43,307 nucleotides of DNA from RGIG5952 sp045603485 (GTDB lineage: Bacteria > Verrucomicrobiota > Kiritimatiellia > RFP12 > JAAYLN01), in NCBI GenBank assembly GCA_045603485.1, contig JAZUMF010000086.1:1-43307 (forward strand), read 5' to 3'. The first letter of the stretch is position 1; each line of letters opens with the position of its first letter. Of this stretch, positions 26,356 through 35,093 are shown piece by piece. The notes below the pieces were generated by a model, which ran no database searches, was not told where the DNA came from, and was given only the letters and a program-made list of their open reading frames with translations. Position numbers and translations under genes: made by a program.

Positions 26356-27569
26356 CGTTTCTCCACATTAGTATTAAGTTTATCTAAAAACTCTTTTGTT
26401 ATTACATCAATATTAAGATTTTTTTTCAATTGCTTCATCTTAGGACGTTCAGTATATACCCATAGAATTTTTTTTGCTAATTCTAGGTGATCCATAGGAG
26501 GAACTAAATATAATGACTCGTACTCTTTATTTAAGACTTCTTTAAAACTAATTACATCTGTCGTTATCACAAATGAACCACAACTATACGCTTCAATTAA
26601 CGAGCAATTAAATGCCTCATAATAAGAAGGCAAGACATAAAGATCCAGCGATTGATAAAAATCCTTAATCATTGTATGCGAAATTTCTGAACAAAATACA
26701 ATCCTATCATTTAATCCAAAATCTGTTACACGTTTTTTACAATCTTCCAATGTTCTTCCTGTCCCAACAAAAAATAATTTCGCTGTTGGTATTTTGTCTG
26801 CAATATGGATAAATGCATCAATTAAAACTCGTTGCCCTTTTGTTTCTATAAAGTTAGCAACGCATCCAATTTTAAAACACCCAACAGCTTTTTTAGAATC
26901 ATCTTTAAAGAAGGATGTGTCATCTATCCCATTATAAACAACAATAGACTCTTTATATTTTAACGGCTTCAACCATTTAGAAAATTTCAAAAAACACCTA
27001 TAATCCCTCCCTTTTTCTAACAAGCCACCAACAAACACTTTACCGAACCCATCCCGAGCCATTTCACTACAAAAAACATGCAAGTCGGCACGTTCAAATG
27101 TTTTTTGCAAACGAAAATATTTGTATTCATTCTCAAAGGGGAACAACCAATGTAGCTTACTCTTTTCGGGTGCACTCATACCAGTCAAATGATGATGTAT
27201 TAATGTAAAACATTCTTTATTTTTTCTCTTTATCCAATCAGAATAAATAGCCATTCGTTCTAATAAATGAACATGACAAACGGAAATGTCTTTAGGAGAC
27301 AATTTCATCTGCTTTAATTTACTATTAAACAACCATAACTTAATAATATCTGTTATCGTAGAAAAATAATCAGAACAACCAATTTTAAAACTTCCAATAC
27401 CATAAACTTTAATTCCCTCTATTTCATAATCATACCCCGCCCCTGTAGATAAAACTCGAACATCGTAACGTCCATCACGAATCAACGCCTTAACGGCATC
27501 AAGAAAAAAGCCCCCTCTCCATGAGTTGGAGGATGGGAAAAAAGGCACAATATATAAATAAATTGGCAT
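26352..27569 (-). CDS. GT4 glycosyltransferase
   Basis: A 405-residue GT-B transferase with IYLYIVPFFPSSNSWRGG at the N-terminus and the E-x7-E motif in PSYYEAFNCSLIEAYSCG. A close paralogue lies at 29186-30385, sharing the opening IYLYI-PFFPS-SWRGG block and DGRYDVRVL, so the two probably arose by duplication. ATG 27569 shares TAATG with the stop of the preceding GT2 relic, and an AAGGA site is about 10 bases upstream. The relic's stop is therefore still positioned to couple translation, even though its gene is broken. Confidence 0.88.
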   Translation of the reverse strand: MPIYLYIVPFFPSSNSWRGGFFLDAVKALIRDGRYDVRVLSTGAGYDYEIEGIKVYGIGSFKIGCSDYFSTITDIIKLWLFNSKLKQMKLSPKDISVCHVHLLERMAIYSDWIKRKNKECFTLIHHHLTGMSAPEKSKLHWLFPFENEYKYFRLQKTFERADLHVFCSEMARDGFGKVFVGGLLEKGRDYRCFLKFSKWLKPLKYKESIVVYNGIDDTSFFKDDSKKAVGCFKIGCVANFIETKGQRVLIDAFIHIADKIPTAKLFFVGTGRTLEDCKKRVTDFGLNDRIVFCSEISHTMIKDFYQSLDLYVLPSYYEAFNCSLIEAYSCGSFVITTDVISFKEVLNKEYESLYLVPPMDHLELAKKILWVYTERPKMKQLKKNLNIDVITKEFLDKLNTNVEKR

Positions 27570-27882
27570 TATCTTACAATCCTTCTTATAAGATTAAAAA
27601 ATCCAGAATTAACTAAACAAGAATACAAACAGCATAGTGGTCTCATTACAAATAACCTCCGAACCCCAAAGAACATCTTCTCCATTCGCCATAAATAACC
27701 CTAAACCTCTTATCTTTCGCAGCATATTCATCAAGTATCGCGCCAGAGCCATCATTCGACCCATCATCAACGCAAATCGCCTCCCAATCGGTAAATGTCT
27801 GCGCCAATACCGAATCCAAGCACTCACGCAAATACTGAGCCACATTGTAAACCGGGATTATTATTGAAAATTTTATATTCAT
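27569..27882 (-). pseudogene. Internally deleted GT2 glycosyltransferase
   Basis: ATG 27882 reads FSIIIPVYNVAQYLREC and continues for about 62 codons almost identically to the GT2 genes at 27884 and 31517, through DEYAAKDKRFRVI. It then switches frame and stops at 27646. In another frame the 3' part reads RPLCCLYSCLVNSGFF and NLIRRIVR and ends in a TAA that overlaps the next ATG as TAATG, which looks like the original C-terminus. The gene has thus lost its middle, including the catalytic DxDD motif, but kept both ends. Confidence 0.8.
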
Positions 27883-27883
27883 A

Positions 27884-28834
27884 TCATACCCTTGTCTTAC
27901 GAATAGAACGAATAAATTTAAGAAAAATTAAAACAGGTGTGCGAAAACCTCGGCATGACACCATAAAAAATAGTTTATGCCATATCGGCAAAGACAACCC
28001 CTTCAATGATATTACTTCAGGGTATACATCGTTAAAAATCTTATTGGAAATAGCCATTGAGCTGTATGCGATGAATTTCAATTCTTTCTTGCGTAAATCA
28101 ACCAAATTTCGTGCTTCATTGCTAATAATATATCTAGCTAATACATTGTTAACATAAACACCTGAAAAAAACCTTTCTAATGAAAATGCAGATTTTATAG
28201 CAGAACCACTTCTCGCTCGATAATAGTAATCCGCATTTTCAATATGTTTAACCTTTGGGCGATATGACAAAAAGGCCATATTAAAAGATAAATCTTCACA
28301 TACATACACACGCTCAGAAATGGGGAATGAAATATTATGCTTTAAAATAAACTTTCGGGAATATATCTTATTCCAATTTGCACCCCATAAAATTCCTTTT
28401 AATAGAGCAATTTGCATTTTCTCGGCATCTGGGAAACAATCTTGTTTTTTGTACTCATCTTGTTCATTACTAACAAAATAATAATCCGACCAATACATAT
28501 CGCAATCAAACTCATTTGCTGCGTCGTAAAAATGTTTCAAAAAATTCTCTGAAACCCAATCATCACCATCAATTGATGCAATCCACTCACCAGATGAAGC
28601 ATTCAATGCTTTTTGCCTTACAAAATTCACGCCCCTATTCTCTTGATGAATAACCCTAAACCGATTATCTTTCGCCGCATATTCATCAAGTATCGCGCCC
28701 GACTCATCTGTCGAGCCATCATCAACGCAAATCGCTTCCCAGTCGGTAAATGTCTGCGCCAATACCGAATCCAAGCACTCCCGCAGATACGGTGCTACAT
28801 TGTAAACAGGAATTATTATTGAGAAGTGGGGCAT
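27884..28834 (-). CDS. GT2 glycosyltransferase
   Basis: A 316-residue GT-A family 2 transferase. FSIIIPVYNVAPYLREC, ICVDDGSTDESG, SIDGDDW (metal site) and VCEDLSFNMAF (putative catalytic base) are all present. The first ~64 residues differ at only three positions from the GT2 at 31517-32518, while the rest is quite different, pointing to a shared 5' block joined to distinct acceptor domains. No ribosome site is visible before ATG 28834. The start lies just downstream of a deleted four-helix cassette (28857-29000) and the stop is 1 base from the next (relic) ATG. Confidence 0.88.
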   Translation of the reverse strand: MPHFSIIIPVYNVAPYLRECLDSVLAQTFTDWEAICVDDGSTDESGAILDEYAAKDNRFRVIHQENRGVNFVRQKALNASSGEWIASIDGDDWVSENFLKHFYDAANEFDCDMYWSDYYFVSNEQDEYKKQDCFPDAEKMQIALLKGILWGANWNKIYSRKFILKHNISFPISERVYVCEDLSFNMAFLSYRPKVKHIENADYYYRARSGSAIKSAFSLERFFSGVYVNNVLARYIISNEARNLVDLRKKELKFIAYSSMAISNKIFNDVYPEVISLKGLSLPIWHKLFFMVSCRGFRTPVLIFLKFIRSIRKTRV

Positions 28835-28856
28835 TGTTTTGTTTTTTAGATGATGG

Positions 28857-29000
28857 TTAATGGTGAGGTGAACAGAGGTGCTTGTCTATTAATGCAAAGC
28901 GCTCATCCGAAGGAAATTTCTTAATTTCCTTAGACACGAGTCCAACAAACTCAATCGCCGTTTGCCAAACTATTAATTTTCGATAACCAAAATCTTCCAC
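28857..29000 (-). pseudogene. Internally deleted copy of the S23 four-helix-bundle gene
   Basis: GTG 29000 opens a 47-codon frame ending at TAA 28857. It starts like the intact protein at 37818 (EDFGYRKLIVWQ, IKKFP, DERFALID), then jumps in frame to the last residues (HLCSPHH, against NLCSPSPLTFT). About 260 bases encoding the central helices are missing. The flanks keep degenerate versions of the inverted repeats that enclose the intact copy. Together with the hairpin at 29107 it accounts for the 351-base gap 28835-29185. Confidence 0.85.
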
Positions 29001-29050
29001 TGGCCTCCTTCTACCTTCACCTTAACATCACCCCCAACACCACTCAACTC

Positions 29051-29079
29051 ATTTTACCTTTTTAACTCCCAAAAGTCAA
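29051..29079. repeat. Short boundary repeat shared with 38978-39006
   Basis: ATTTTACCTTTTTAA followed by a C-rich/A-rich tail and AAAGTCAA occurs here and at 38978-39006 with few differences, preceded in both places by CAACACCA. It marks the outer flank of both four-helix copies; at the second place the ORF6N gene lies in between. Confidence 0.6.
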
Positions 29080-29106
29080 TCAAAGAGCGTGACATCATAA
29101 CTTAAT

Positions 29107-29133
29107 AAACAGCCGTTTGCGAAACGGCTGTTT
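29107..29133 (-). terminator. Perfect 12-bp hairpin, probable terminator
   Basis: AAACAGCCGTTT and its exact complement are separated by a GCG loop, 53 bases after the stop of the GT4 gene at 29186. The base run after it on the minus strand (TTTATTAAG) is only weakly U-rich, so termination may be partial, or the hairpin may stabilise the transcript end. Confidence 0.5.
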
Positions 29134-29185
29134 GTGAAAAGTCGAAACTCATTATGAACATCAAGGTTTCTAAAAAATTTGAAGC

Positions 29186-30385
29186 TTACAATTTCTCTAA
29201 CTCATCTAAAAAATCACGCCAAATTTTGTCAATATTAAGATTTTCAGTAAATGATTGAACATATCTATGCTCTTTATATTTTACAATCTTATCGGCAAGC
29301 TCCACACTATCCATCGGCTTAAATGTCCACTTATCTTTGTCTTCTTCTGATACTAATTCTGCCAAGCTTATACCAGAACAAAAGATTGCAGGCGTACCGC
29401 AAGCCCAACTTTCCACGCACACACACAAAAAACCTTCAAGTCTAGACGGCAAAACAAACAAATCAAGCGAACGATAAAACTCAGGCAACTTTCTATGATC
29501 TACTTCTTTTTCAAAAGACACTATATCACCTAAAGAATTTTCCTCTACATACTGCTTACATTTCTTTAGCATGACTCCGGAACCAATAAGTCTAACTTTC
29601 AATCCATCAATCTTGTCCTTTAAGATATTGACAGCTCTTAAAAGCGTTAAATGGTCTTTCAATGGTTGAAAGTTCGCAACACATCCTATGACAAATCCGC
29701 TGTGAGGTTCTTTATTCCCTGGGAAAAACAAAGATCTATCAATGCCGTTATAAACAACCACCTGTTGTGGTAGCTTTAACGGAGGCATATATTTTCCAAA
29801 CCACAACAAATCTCGCACATCTTTGACTCGCCCTTCTGGCACTCTATCATATATCTTGCCAAAAGTATCTCTTGCCATCTTACTGACAAATGCTAAGATG
29901 TCTACATTCATGCAAATTTTTCGGTAATATAAGTATAGTAATGTAGCATGAAATGGAATTACCCCTAGTCTCCCGCTATTCAAATGAAGACCATACGAAA
30001 AATGTATCTGTATGATAGTTTCTGATTGTGGATTTATTCGCTTGAAGCAACTTGCATAATGACCGCACTCAAGGGTATTTACATGACAAACTGCAACATT
30101 GCTAAAATCTATCCCCAATGATTTTAATTTTCGTATAAAAAGATTATTATTGAACCAATCAAGGGCAAATGGTATTATCCCTGAAGGGGCAATTATCTTT
30201 TTAAAACGGGCTACGCTAATTCCGTCCCATAGGTAATCATCACCATTCCCTATAACCAAAACTCTTACATCATAACGCCCGTCTCGCATAATCGCCTTTA
30301 CAGCATCGAGACAATACCCCCCACGCCAAGACTCAGGCGAAGGGAAAAATGGTGTAATATAAAGATAAATATTTCTACCAGACAT
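29186..30385 (-). CDS. GT4 glycosyltransferase
   Basis: A 399-residue GT-B family 4 transferase and paralogue of 26352-27569. It opens with NIYLYITPFFPSPESWRGG, has QVVVYNGIDRSLFFPG at the domain junction and the E-x7-E motif in PSRLEGFLCVCVESWACG. The frame also allows GTG 30388, but ATG 30385 forms a TGATG overlap with the preceding gene, the usual coupling signal, and is preferred. It is the last gene of the run 32518-29186; a perfect hairpin follows. Confidence 0.88.
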   Translation of the reverse strand: MSGRNIYLYITPFFPSPESWRGGYCLDAVKAIMRDGRYDVRVLVIGNGDDYLWDGISVARFKKIIAPSGIIPFALDWFNNNLFIRKLKSLGIDFSNVAVCHVNTLECGHYASCFKRINPQSETIIQIHFSYGLHLNSGRLGVIPFHATLLYLYYRKICMNVDILAFVSKMARDTFGKIYDRVPEGRVKDVRDLLWFGKYMPPLKLPQQVVVYNGIDRSLFFPGNKEPHSGFVIGCVANFQPLKDHLTLLRAVNILKDKIDGLKVRLIGSGVMLKKCKQYVEENSLGDIVSFEKEVDHRKLPEFYRSLDLFVLPSRLEGFLCVCVESWACGTPAIFCSGISLAELVSEEDKDKWTFKPMDSVELADKIVKYKEHRYVQSFTENLNIDKIWRDFLDELEKL

Positions 30386-31530
30386 CACTTTAAAGCCCTA
30401 TTAATTGAAGCAACTATATGCTCAAGAGAGATTTTATCCATATGTTCATACTCTCGTATTACATCATTTGAATCAACTAAGGGCTCTCCAGCTGAAGGAT
30501 TAATCAGGTATGACTTAATCCCTAAGTACAACCCTTCTGTTGAATTTTCAACCAACCTGCCCCACTCTCCATCCTTTAGAAGTTCACGTGGTCCGCCGGA
30601 ATCAGTCGACAAAACAGGCACCCCTAGCACTAGAGCCTCTGTTATAACACAAGGTCTACCCTCGTGATATGATGGAACAATTAACAGATCTGCCTGTTTC
30701 ATATATGGATAAGGATTTTCCTTTTCCCCTAAGAAAAAAACAGTCTCTTGTAGATTTAGTTTCAGTGCTTCTTGTTTACATAATTCTTCTAAATTTCCGC
30801 TCCCAATGAAATATGCAGAAAACTTATATCCTTCCTTTGAAAGCCTTGAAAGCACTTCCAGAAGGCGCAATTGTCCTTTTTCATGAGAAAGTCTACCAAC
30901 AACTAATAATACAGGATTAGACTTTAAGCTAATCTCGGCTCGGTCATTTTTTAAATCGTCAATAATGCTCCTTGGATTTACTATATTCGGAATGTACTTT
31001 ATATTTTTCCTGAGCAAAAATTCCTTTTCCCACGACATGCAAACTGCCTTGGAAACCCCAATCATATCAAAATATTCTTGACTAATTCGATTTACTTTTC
31101 TACGAAAAAAAGGTCCCATAAAGGAATCCATGCGCAACGCCCACCTTCCATGAAGCCAACCTATGGTAGGTTTTCTTGAATAAACTACCCATTGTGGTAG
31201 CATATTAGCAGCATACACCACAAAAACATCATGTGAAAATTTCTTAGCAAAAAAGAAATACACTTTCCAATGTGTTAGCCAATTAAAAAAATTAACAAAC
31301 CTTAATATCCACTTATTTTCAATCTTAAATCTCCACACATACCCTTTTATATATCGCAATGGTATTGCCAGATGAAGTAAGTCAGCCTTATGTGGTATTA
31401 CAACAGAAATCTTAAATCCTTCTTCCTCTAATTTTGGCGCCAACATGTTAAACGAATGCGCAATGCCGCCCATATCCATATGTGCACCTAAAAATAGAAT
31501 TTCTTTCTTATGTACATCACGACTTGACAT
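30385..31530 (-). CDS. GT4 glycosyltransferase
   Basis: A 381-residue GT-B family 4 transferase. ILFLGAHMDMGGIAHS at the N-terminus, NPVLLVVGRLSHEKGQ at the domain junction and the donor-site motif PSYHEGRPCVITEALVLG (E-x7-E) are textbook features. It overlaps the upstream GT2 gene by 14 bases and the downstream GT4 by one base (TGATG), so the three transferases form one coupled unit. Specificity is unknown. Confidence 0.9.
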   Translation of the reverse strand: MSSRDVHKKEILFLGAHMDMGGIAHSFNMLAPKLEEEGFKISVVIPHKADLLHLAIPLRYIKGYVWRFKIENKWILRFVNFFNWLTHWKVYFFFAKKFSHDVFVVYAANMLPQWVVYSRKPTIGWLHGRWALRMDSFMGPFFRRKVNRISQEYFDMIGVSKAVCMSWEKEFLLRKNIKYIPNIVNPRSIIDDLKNDRAEISLKSNPVLLVVGRLSHEKGQLRLLEVLSRLSKEGYKFSAYFIGSGNLEELCKQEALKLNLQETVFFLGEKENPYPYMKQADLLIVPSYHEGRPCVITEALVLGVPVLSTDSGGPRELLKDGEWGRLVENSTEGLYLGIKSYLINPSAGEPLVDSNDVIREYEHMDKISLEHIVASINRALK

Positions 31531-32518
31531 TACTACTCATCCTTCTTAATTTCCGAAAAACTTTCGCCCTGTACACCGCTAATCCATTGACCAATTTATA
31601 TGTGCATTTTATGGGCCAATGCCATGCTGTAAAACAATATATAATAAAAGCTGGCTGCACATGAGATTTCAGATGATAAACACAAACACATCTACTCTTA
31701 ACTAACTTCATAAATTCATCATATATTTCATCTGAAAACAAAGTGTCTCGTGGCGATAATATCCACCAAACCAAATTAAGCCATCCCATTCGAGAAATAG
31801 ATTGCACCTTATTAGGATAAGATTTAGCAATGTGACTGAATTTTTTAAAAAAAGCAAGTCTTTCTCTTGATAAAAACATGCTCCTTGTTGCAGAATTTTG
31901 CACAATACGATAGTAATAACTCACAAATTCACTTTGCACTATTTTTTTCACATTTAGCGCTGTCTGCAACATAAAAAGTGCATCCTCCGCAACCCTAACA
32001 TCTTCCTGATATCGAGCAGCAAAATCTTTTTTAATAACACAAATCCAAGCATAGCCTTCATAGGGCAGAGTATTTAAAGCCCATTCTGTCAACGAGCTTC
32101 CCTCTATAATCCTATACAACCTACTCTTGTTATCAATATTAAATATTTTGGTCTCAAATTGCACAAATCTAAATCTAATAATTTCAGGATTTTCTTTGTT
32201 CGCAATTAAAGCTGCCTCATGGAAAAAATCAATGTTTAAAAAATCATCTCCATCTAAAAAGCCAATCCATTCCCCATTCGCCACATCCAAAGCCTTATTC
32301 CTTGCCGCGCTCACCCCAGCATTATCTTGATGAATAACTTTAAATCTCTTATCCTTCGCAGCATATTCATCAAGTATCGCACCAGAGCCATCCGTCGAGC
32401 CATCATCAACACAAATCGCCTCCCAATCGGTAAATGTCTGAGCCAATACCGAATCCAAGCACTCACGTAAATACGGAGCTACATTGTAGACTGGGATTAT
32501 TATGGAAAAGTGTGGCAT
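31517..32518 (-). CDS. GT2 glycosyltransferase
   Basis: A 333-residue GT-A transferase with FSIIIPVYNVAPYLREC, ICVDDGSTDGSG, FLDGDDF (metal site) and RVAEDALFM (acidic catalytic position), then a basic, hydrophobic C-terminal tail that may bind membrane. Its first ~64 residues are nearly the same as in the GT2 at 27884 and the relic at 27569-27882. As in 27884, no ribosome site is seen before the ATG. It is the first gene of the coupled 32518-29186 unit. Confidence 0.88.
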   Translation of the reverse strand: MPHFSIIIPVYNVAPYLRECLDSVLAQTFTDWEAICVDDGSTDGSGAILDEYAAKDKRFKVIHQDNAGVSAARNKALDVANGEWIGFLDGDDFLNIDFFHEAALIANKENPEIIRFRFVQFETKIFNIDNKSRLYRIIEGSSLTEWALNTLPYEGYAWICVIKKDFAARYQEDVRVAEDALFMLQTALNVKKIVQSEFVSYYYRIVQNSATRSMFLSRERLAFFKKFSHIAKSYPNKVQSISRMGWLNLVWWILSPRDTLFSDEIYDEFMKLVKSRCVCVYHLKSHVQPAFIIYCFTAWHWPIKCTYKLVNGLAVYRAKVFRKLRRMSSNVKS

Positions 32519-32590
32519 AGTTCAGTTTTAGTTACGAGTTCGAGAGCAAATAATCATAAATTTTATCGTTGTCATCATACAGCCAAGCAT

Positions 32591-33754
32591 CTACAGCTTC
32601 CATTCTACACTATACCACGGCACTACCTCAATACCGTTATCTCGCTGGCGCAAATTCCCACGATATATAATTTTAGCATCTTCAGAAGCAACTCCCGTAG
32701 CGGTAATCCAACGACGCATTGGCTTAGACCATTCACTCCTGTATGTCATACCGCTTTTAATCTCTATAGGACAAGGTCCTTCACTACCCTCAACAATCAA
32801 ATCTATTTCCAACTTTGAGTTATCTCGCCAATAGTACAATCGTGGCAATTCACCATTGTTCAACATTTGTTTCCTAAACTCACAAACCATAGCCGTCTCA
32901 AAGATAGCACCATAAAGAGGGTGAATATGCAATTGCTCCACAGTCTCTATCCCCATCAACCAACACGCTAATCCCGTATCGGCAAAATACAGTTTTGGGG
33001 TTGAGACTAATCTCTTATTATAGTTCTTGAAATACGGCGGCAATTTAAACACTATGCCCGATGCTTCTAAAACCGATACCCATGAACGCGCCGTAGTATG
33101 AGAAACTCCGGCATCTACACCAAGCGAATTAAGATTCAACTCTTGACCAGTTCTGCCGGCAAGAAGACGCACAAAAAGCTCAAATGTAGATAGATCCTTA
33201 ACCTTCAATATCTGACGGACATCCCGCTCAAGATAAGTCTGGAAATACGATGAATACCAAAGCTTTGGCCTGACTTTGCGAACATTGACAGGGGGATATA
33301 ATCCTTTGATAATAACCTCATCCACATTAACAGAAGAAAGCCCTTTTCCATACAATTCCCGCAATGAAAATGGAGTTAATTCCAAAACCCCAATGCGCCC
33401 AGCCAAAGATTGAGTCATTGCCTCCATAAGCGCGAACCGTCCAGAACCCGTGAGGACATAACGCCCCATTCTTTCAACATCTGCATCAATAATACCCTGC
33501 AAATATGACATCAATTCCGGCACATTTTGGATTTCGTCTAAAATCGCACCATTCTTATATTGCTCCAAAAAATATCTGGGATCGCTACGAGCAGCATTTC
33601 TCACGTCAGGATCTTCCAGCGTGACATAAGGCAAACTAGAAAATACGGCCTTAGCAAGTGTAGTCTTACCACATTGCCGTGGCCCCATAATCGCAATAGC
33701 AGGAAAAGACCCCGCCATTTCTACTAATAATTTTGTTATTTCTCTTTCTACCAT
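32591..33754 (-). CDS. AAA ATPase with DUF4143 domain (copy 2)
   Basis: A 387-residue paralogue of the protein at 16757-17926: Walker A GPRQCGKTT (24-32), Walker B AILDEIQ, VLTGSG sensor, DUF4143 region and a final nuclease-like KLEIDLIVEG...PIEIKSG motif. Cytoplasmic; role unsettled. ATG 33754 has an AAGGAT site, and a promoter-like element sits 28 bases upstream. It interrupts the run of glycan genes between the pyruvyl-transferase-like gene and the GT2 at 32518. The two copies are clearly diverged in sequence, so they are not a recent duplication. Confidence 0.87.
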   Translation of the reverse strand: MVEREITKLLVEMAGSFPAIAIMGPRQCGKTTLAKAVFSSLPYVTLEDPDVRNAARSDPRYFLEQYKNGAILDEIQNVPELMSYLQGIIDADVERMGRYVLTGSGRFALMEAMTQSLAGRIGVLELTPFSLRELYGKGLSSVNVDEVIIKGLYPPVNVRKVRPKLWYSSYFQTYLERDVRQILKVKDLSTFELFVRLLAGRTGQELNLNSLGVDAGVSHTTARSWVSVLEASGIVFKLPPYFKNYNKRLVSTPKLYFADTGLACWLMGIETVEQLHIHPLYGAIFETAMVCEFRKQMLNNGELPRLYYWRDNSKLEIDLIVEGSEGPCPIEIKSGMTYRSEWSKPMRRWITATGVASEDAKIIYRGNLRQRDNGIEVVPWYSVEWKL

Positions 33755-33781
33755 GGATTATCCTTGTTGAAAGCAACAACT

Positions 33782-33810
33782 ATTATTCAATTTTTTCATA
33801 CATATTGCAA
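33782..33810 (-). promoter_or_regulatory. Promoter-like element before the second DUF4143 gene
   Basis: TTGCAA (33810-33805), 17 bases and AATAAT (33787-33782) on the minus strand end 28 bases before the ATG. It suggests the ATPase has its own transcript within the glycan locus. Confidence 0.4.
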
Positions 33811-33943
33811 GTACAACTTTCAATCCGTAAAGAAATCTCCCATCACTTTTAACCTTAACCTTTCACCTTTCTATCAAAACATTGCAAAAAAAGAAGCTCT
33901 TAAAACAATCCCATCTAGCTTTATCTATTGTCTTCAGCTAGAG

Positions 33944-35092
33944 TTAAGATTCAGAAGCTATAGCCCGCTTGAGCCATTCAAAAGATTCAGTGCGTTCCCC
34001 ATTTATTTTTTCACTAATGGATACCCAATCTAACTTACTTTCTAGCTGCATCTGCATTTCTTTGAATGAAATCTCGTTACTGACATAACGATTCGCAACA
34101 TCGTACTTTTGCATCAATTCCTTCTGACGCTGATTTTGATCTCTGCCTGGCCTATTATTTTGAGATACTGAAAGAAAATTCTTTTCATATATCAATGCAA
34201 AGACTGAACCATGAAAGGAATTAGTTATATAATATTGTGAATCATGTATTGCCCTTAAAAATTCTCTCGGAGACAATGAAACCGAAAATTCCTTTGGTAT
34301 ATAAATGTCTGCTCCTTGTATTCCAAGCATCCTCAATTCGCAGCCTAGATTTTTTGCCAGGGAAATATACTTATCAAGCTGCAGTTCATCCATGCTGCGA
34401 ATATTCACTAAATAGCAAAATAAAGTTGGCTTTTTAAATATAGCCTTTTGAGATTGAACCTCAAAATAATCCTCTTTGCTTAAAAATAGCACAGGATCTA
34501 TAACATGCTTAATTGACTTAGAATCAGCTAAAATTTTAGATATTAAATCTACACCAAGCGTCTCCCTGATACCAATAGCACTAAAACGGCTCAACTCATT
34601 TTTTAAAAACTGTTGTGTAATAAGGTCATTCGATATAAACTCCCAATCTCCACTAGCCGCATAAGAAATAATTGGATTGCCATCTTTAATATCGTGAAGC
34701 CAGACTCTTTCTTCATCTACCCATAATACCTGATCACCGCCTTTAATGCCAACAGTCGACTCATTAAAAACCATTGGCTCGTCAATCTCTCCAATTAAAG
34801 AGTTATAATCAGTCTCAAATAATCGTACCTGCTCTTTGTTTTTTCGTATTCTCATAACATAAAAACGCCTTTGGGGTAAGCGTTTGACAGCCCAATAATA
34901 CGGCCTCAAGAAATTTTTTAGAGATTCAACTATATGCAAAATCTTATACTTTCGCTCTTTAGTTGACTGCACCCTAAAAGGATGAAAGCCCAAAGATTTA
35001 AGAACCTTACGGAGTGCATAATGCTGAAAAAACGAACCATAATTCGTCAGCAAATATTCTTTGGCAATCGTTGATATGGCAACATGTTTCAT
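33944..35092 (-). CDS. Polysaccharide pyruvyl transferase family protein
   Basis: A 382-residue protein with the family start (ISTIAKEYLLTNYGSFFQHYALRK), a GDQVLW segment after a buried strand, and a C-terminal ITNSFHGSVFALIY motif typical of the PS_pyruv_trans/CsaB-WcaK group. Characterised members add ketal-pyruvate from phosphoenolpyruvate to a sugar of a surface glycan. GTG 35113 and ATG 35092 are both possible starts; the ATG, 1 base after the upstream TAG, matches the conserved start better. It follows an F420-dehydrogenase-beta-like gene, a pairing repeatedly seen in exopolysaccharide clusters, whose joint function is not established. Confidence 0.8.
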   Translation of the reverse strand: MKHVAISTIAKEYLLTNYGSFFQHYALRKVLKSLGFHPFRVQSTKERKYKILHIVESLKNFLRPYYWAVKRLPQRRFYVMRIRKNKEQVRLFETDYNSLIGEIDEPMVFNESTVGIKGGDQVLWVDEERVWLHDIKDGNPIISYAASGDWEFISNDLITQQFLKNELSRFSAIGIRETLGVDLISKILADSKSIKHVIDPVLFLSKEDYFEVQSQKAIFKKPTLFCYLVNIRSMDELQLDKYISLAKNLGCELRMLGIQGADIYIPKEFSVSLSPREFLRAIHDSQYYITNSFHGSVFALIYEKNFLSVSQNNRPGRDQNQRQKELMQKYDVANRYVSNEISFKEMQMQLESKLDWVSISEKINGERTESFEWLKRAIASES

Positions 35093-35093
35093 A

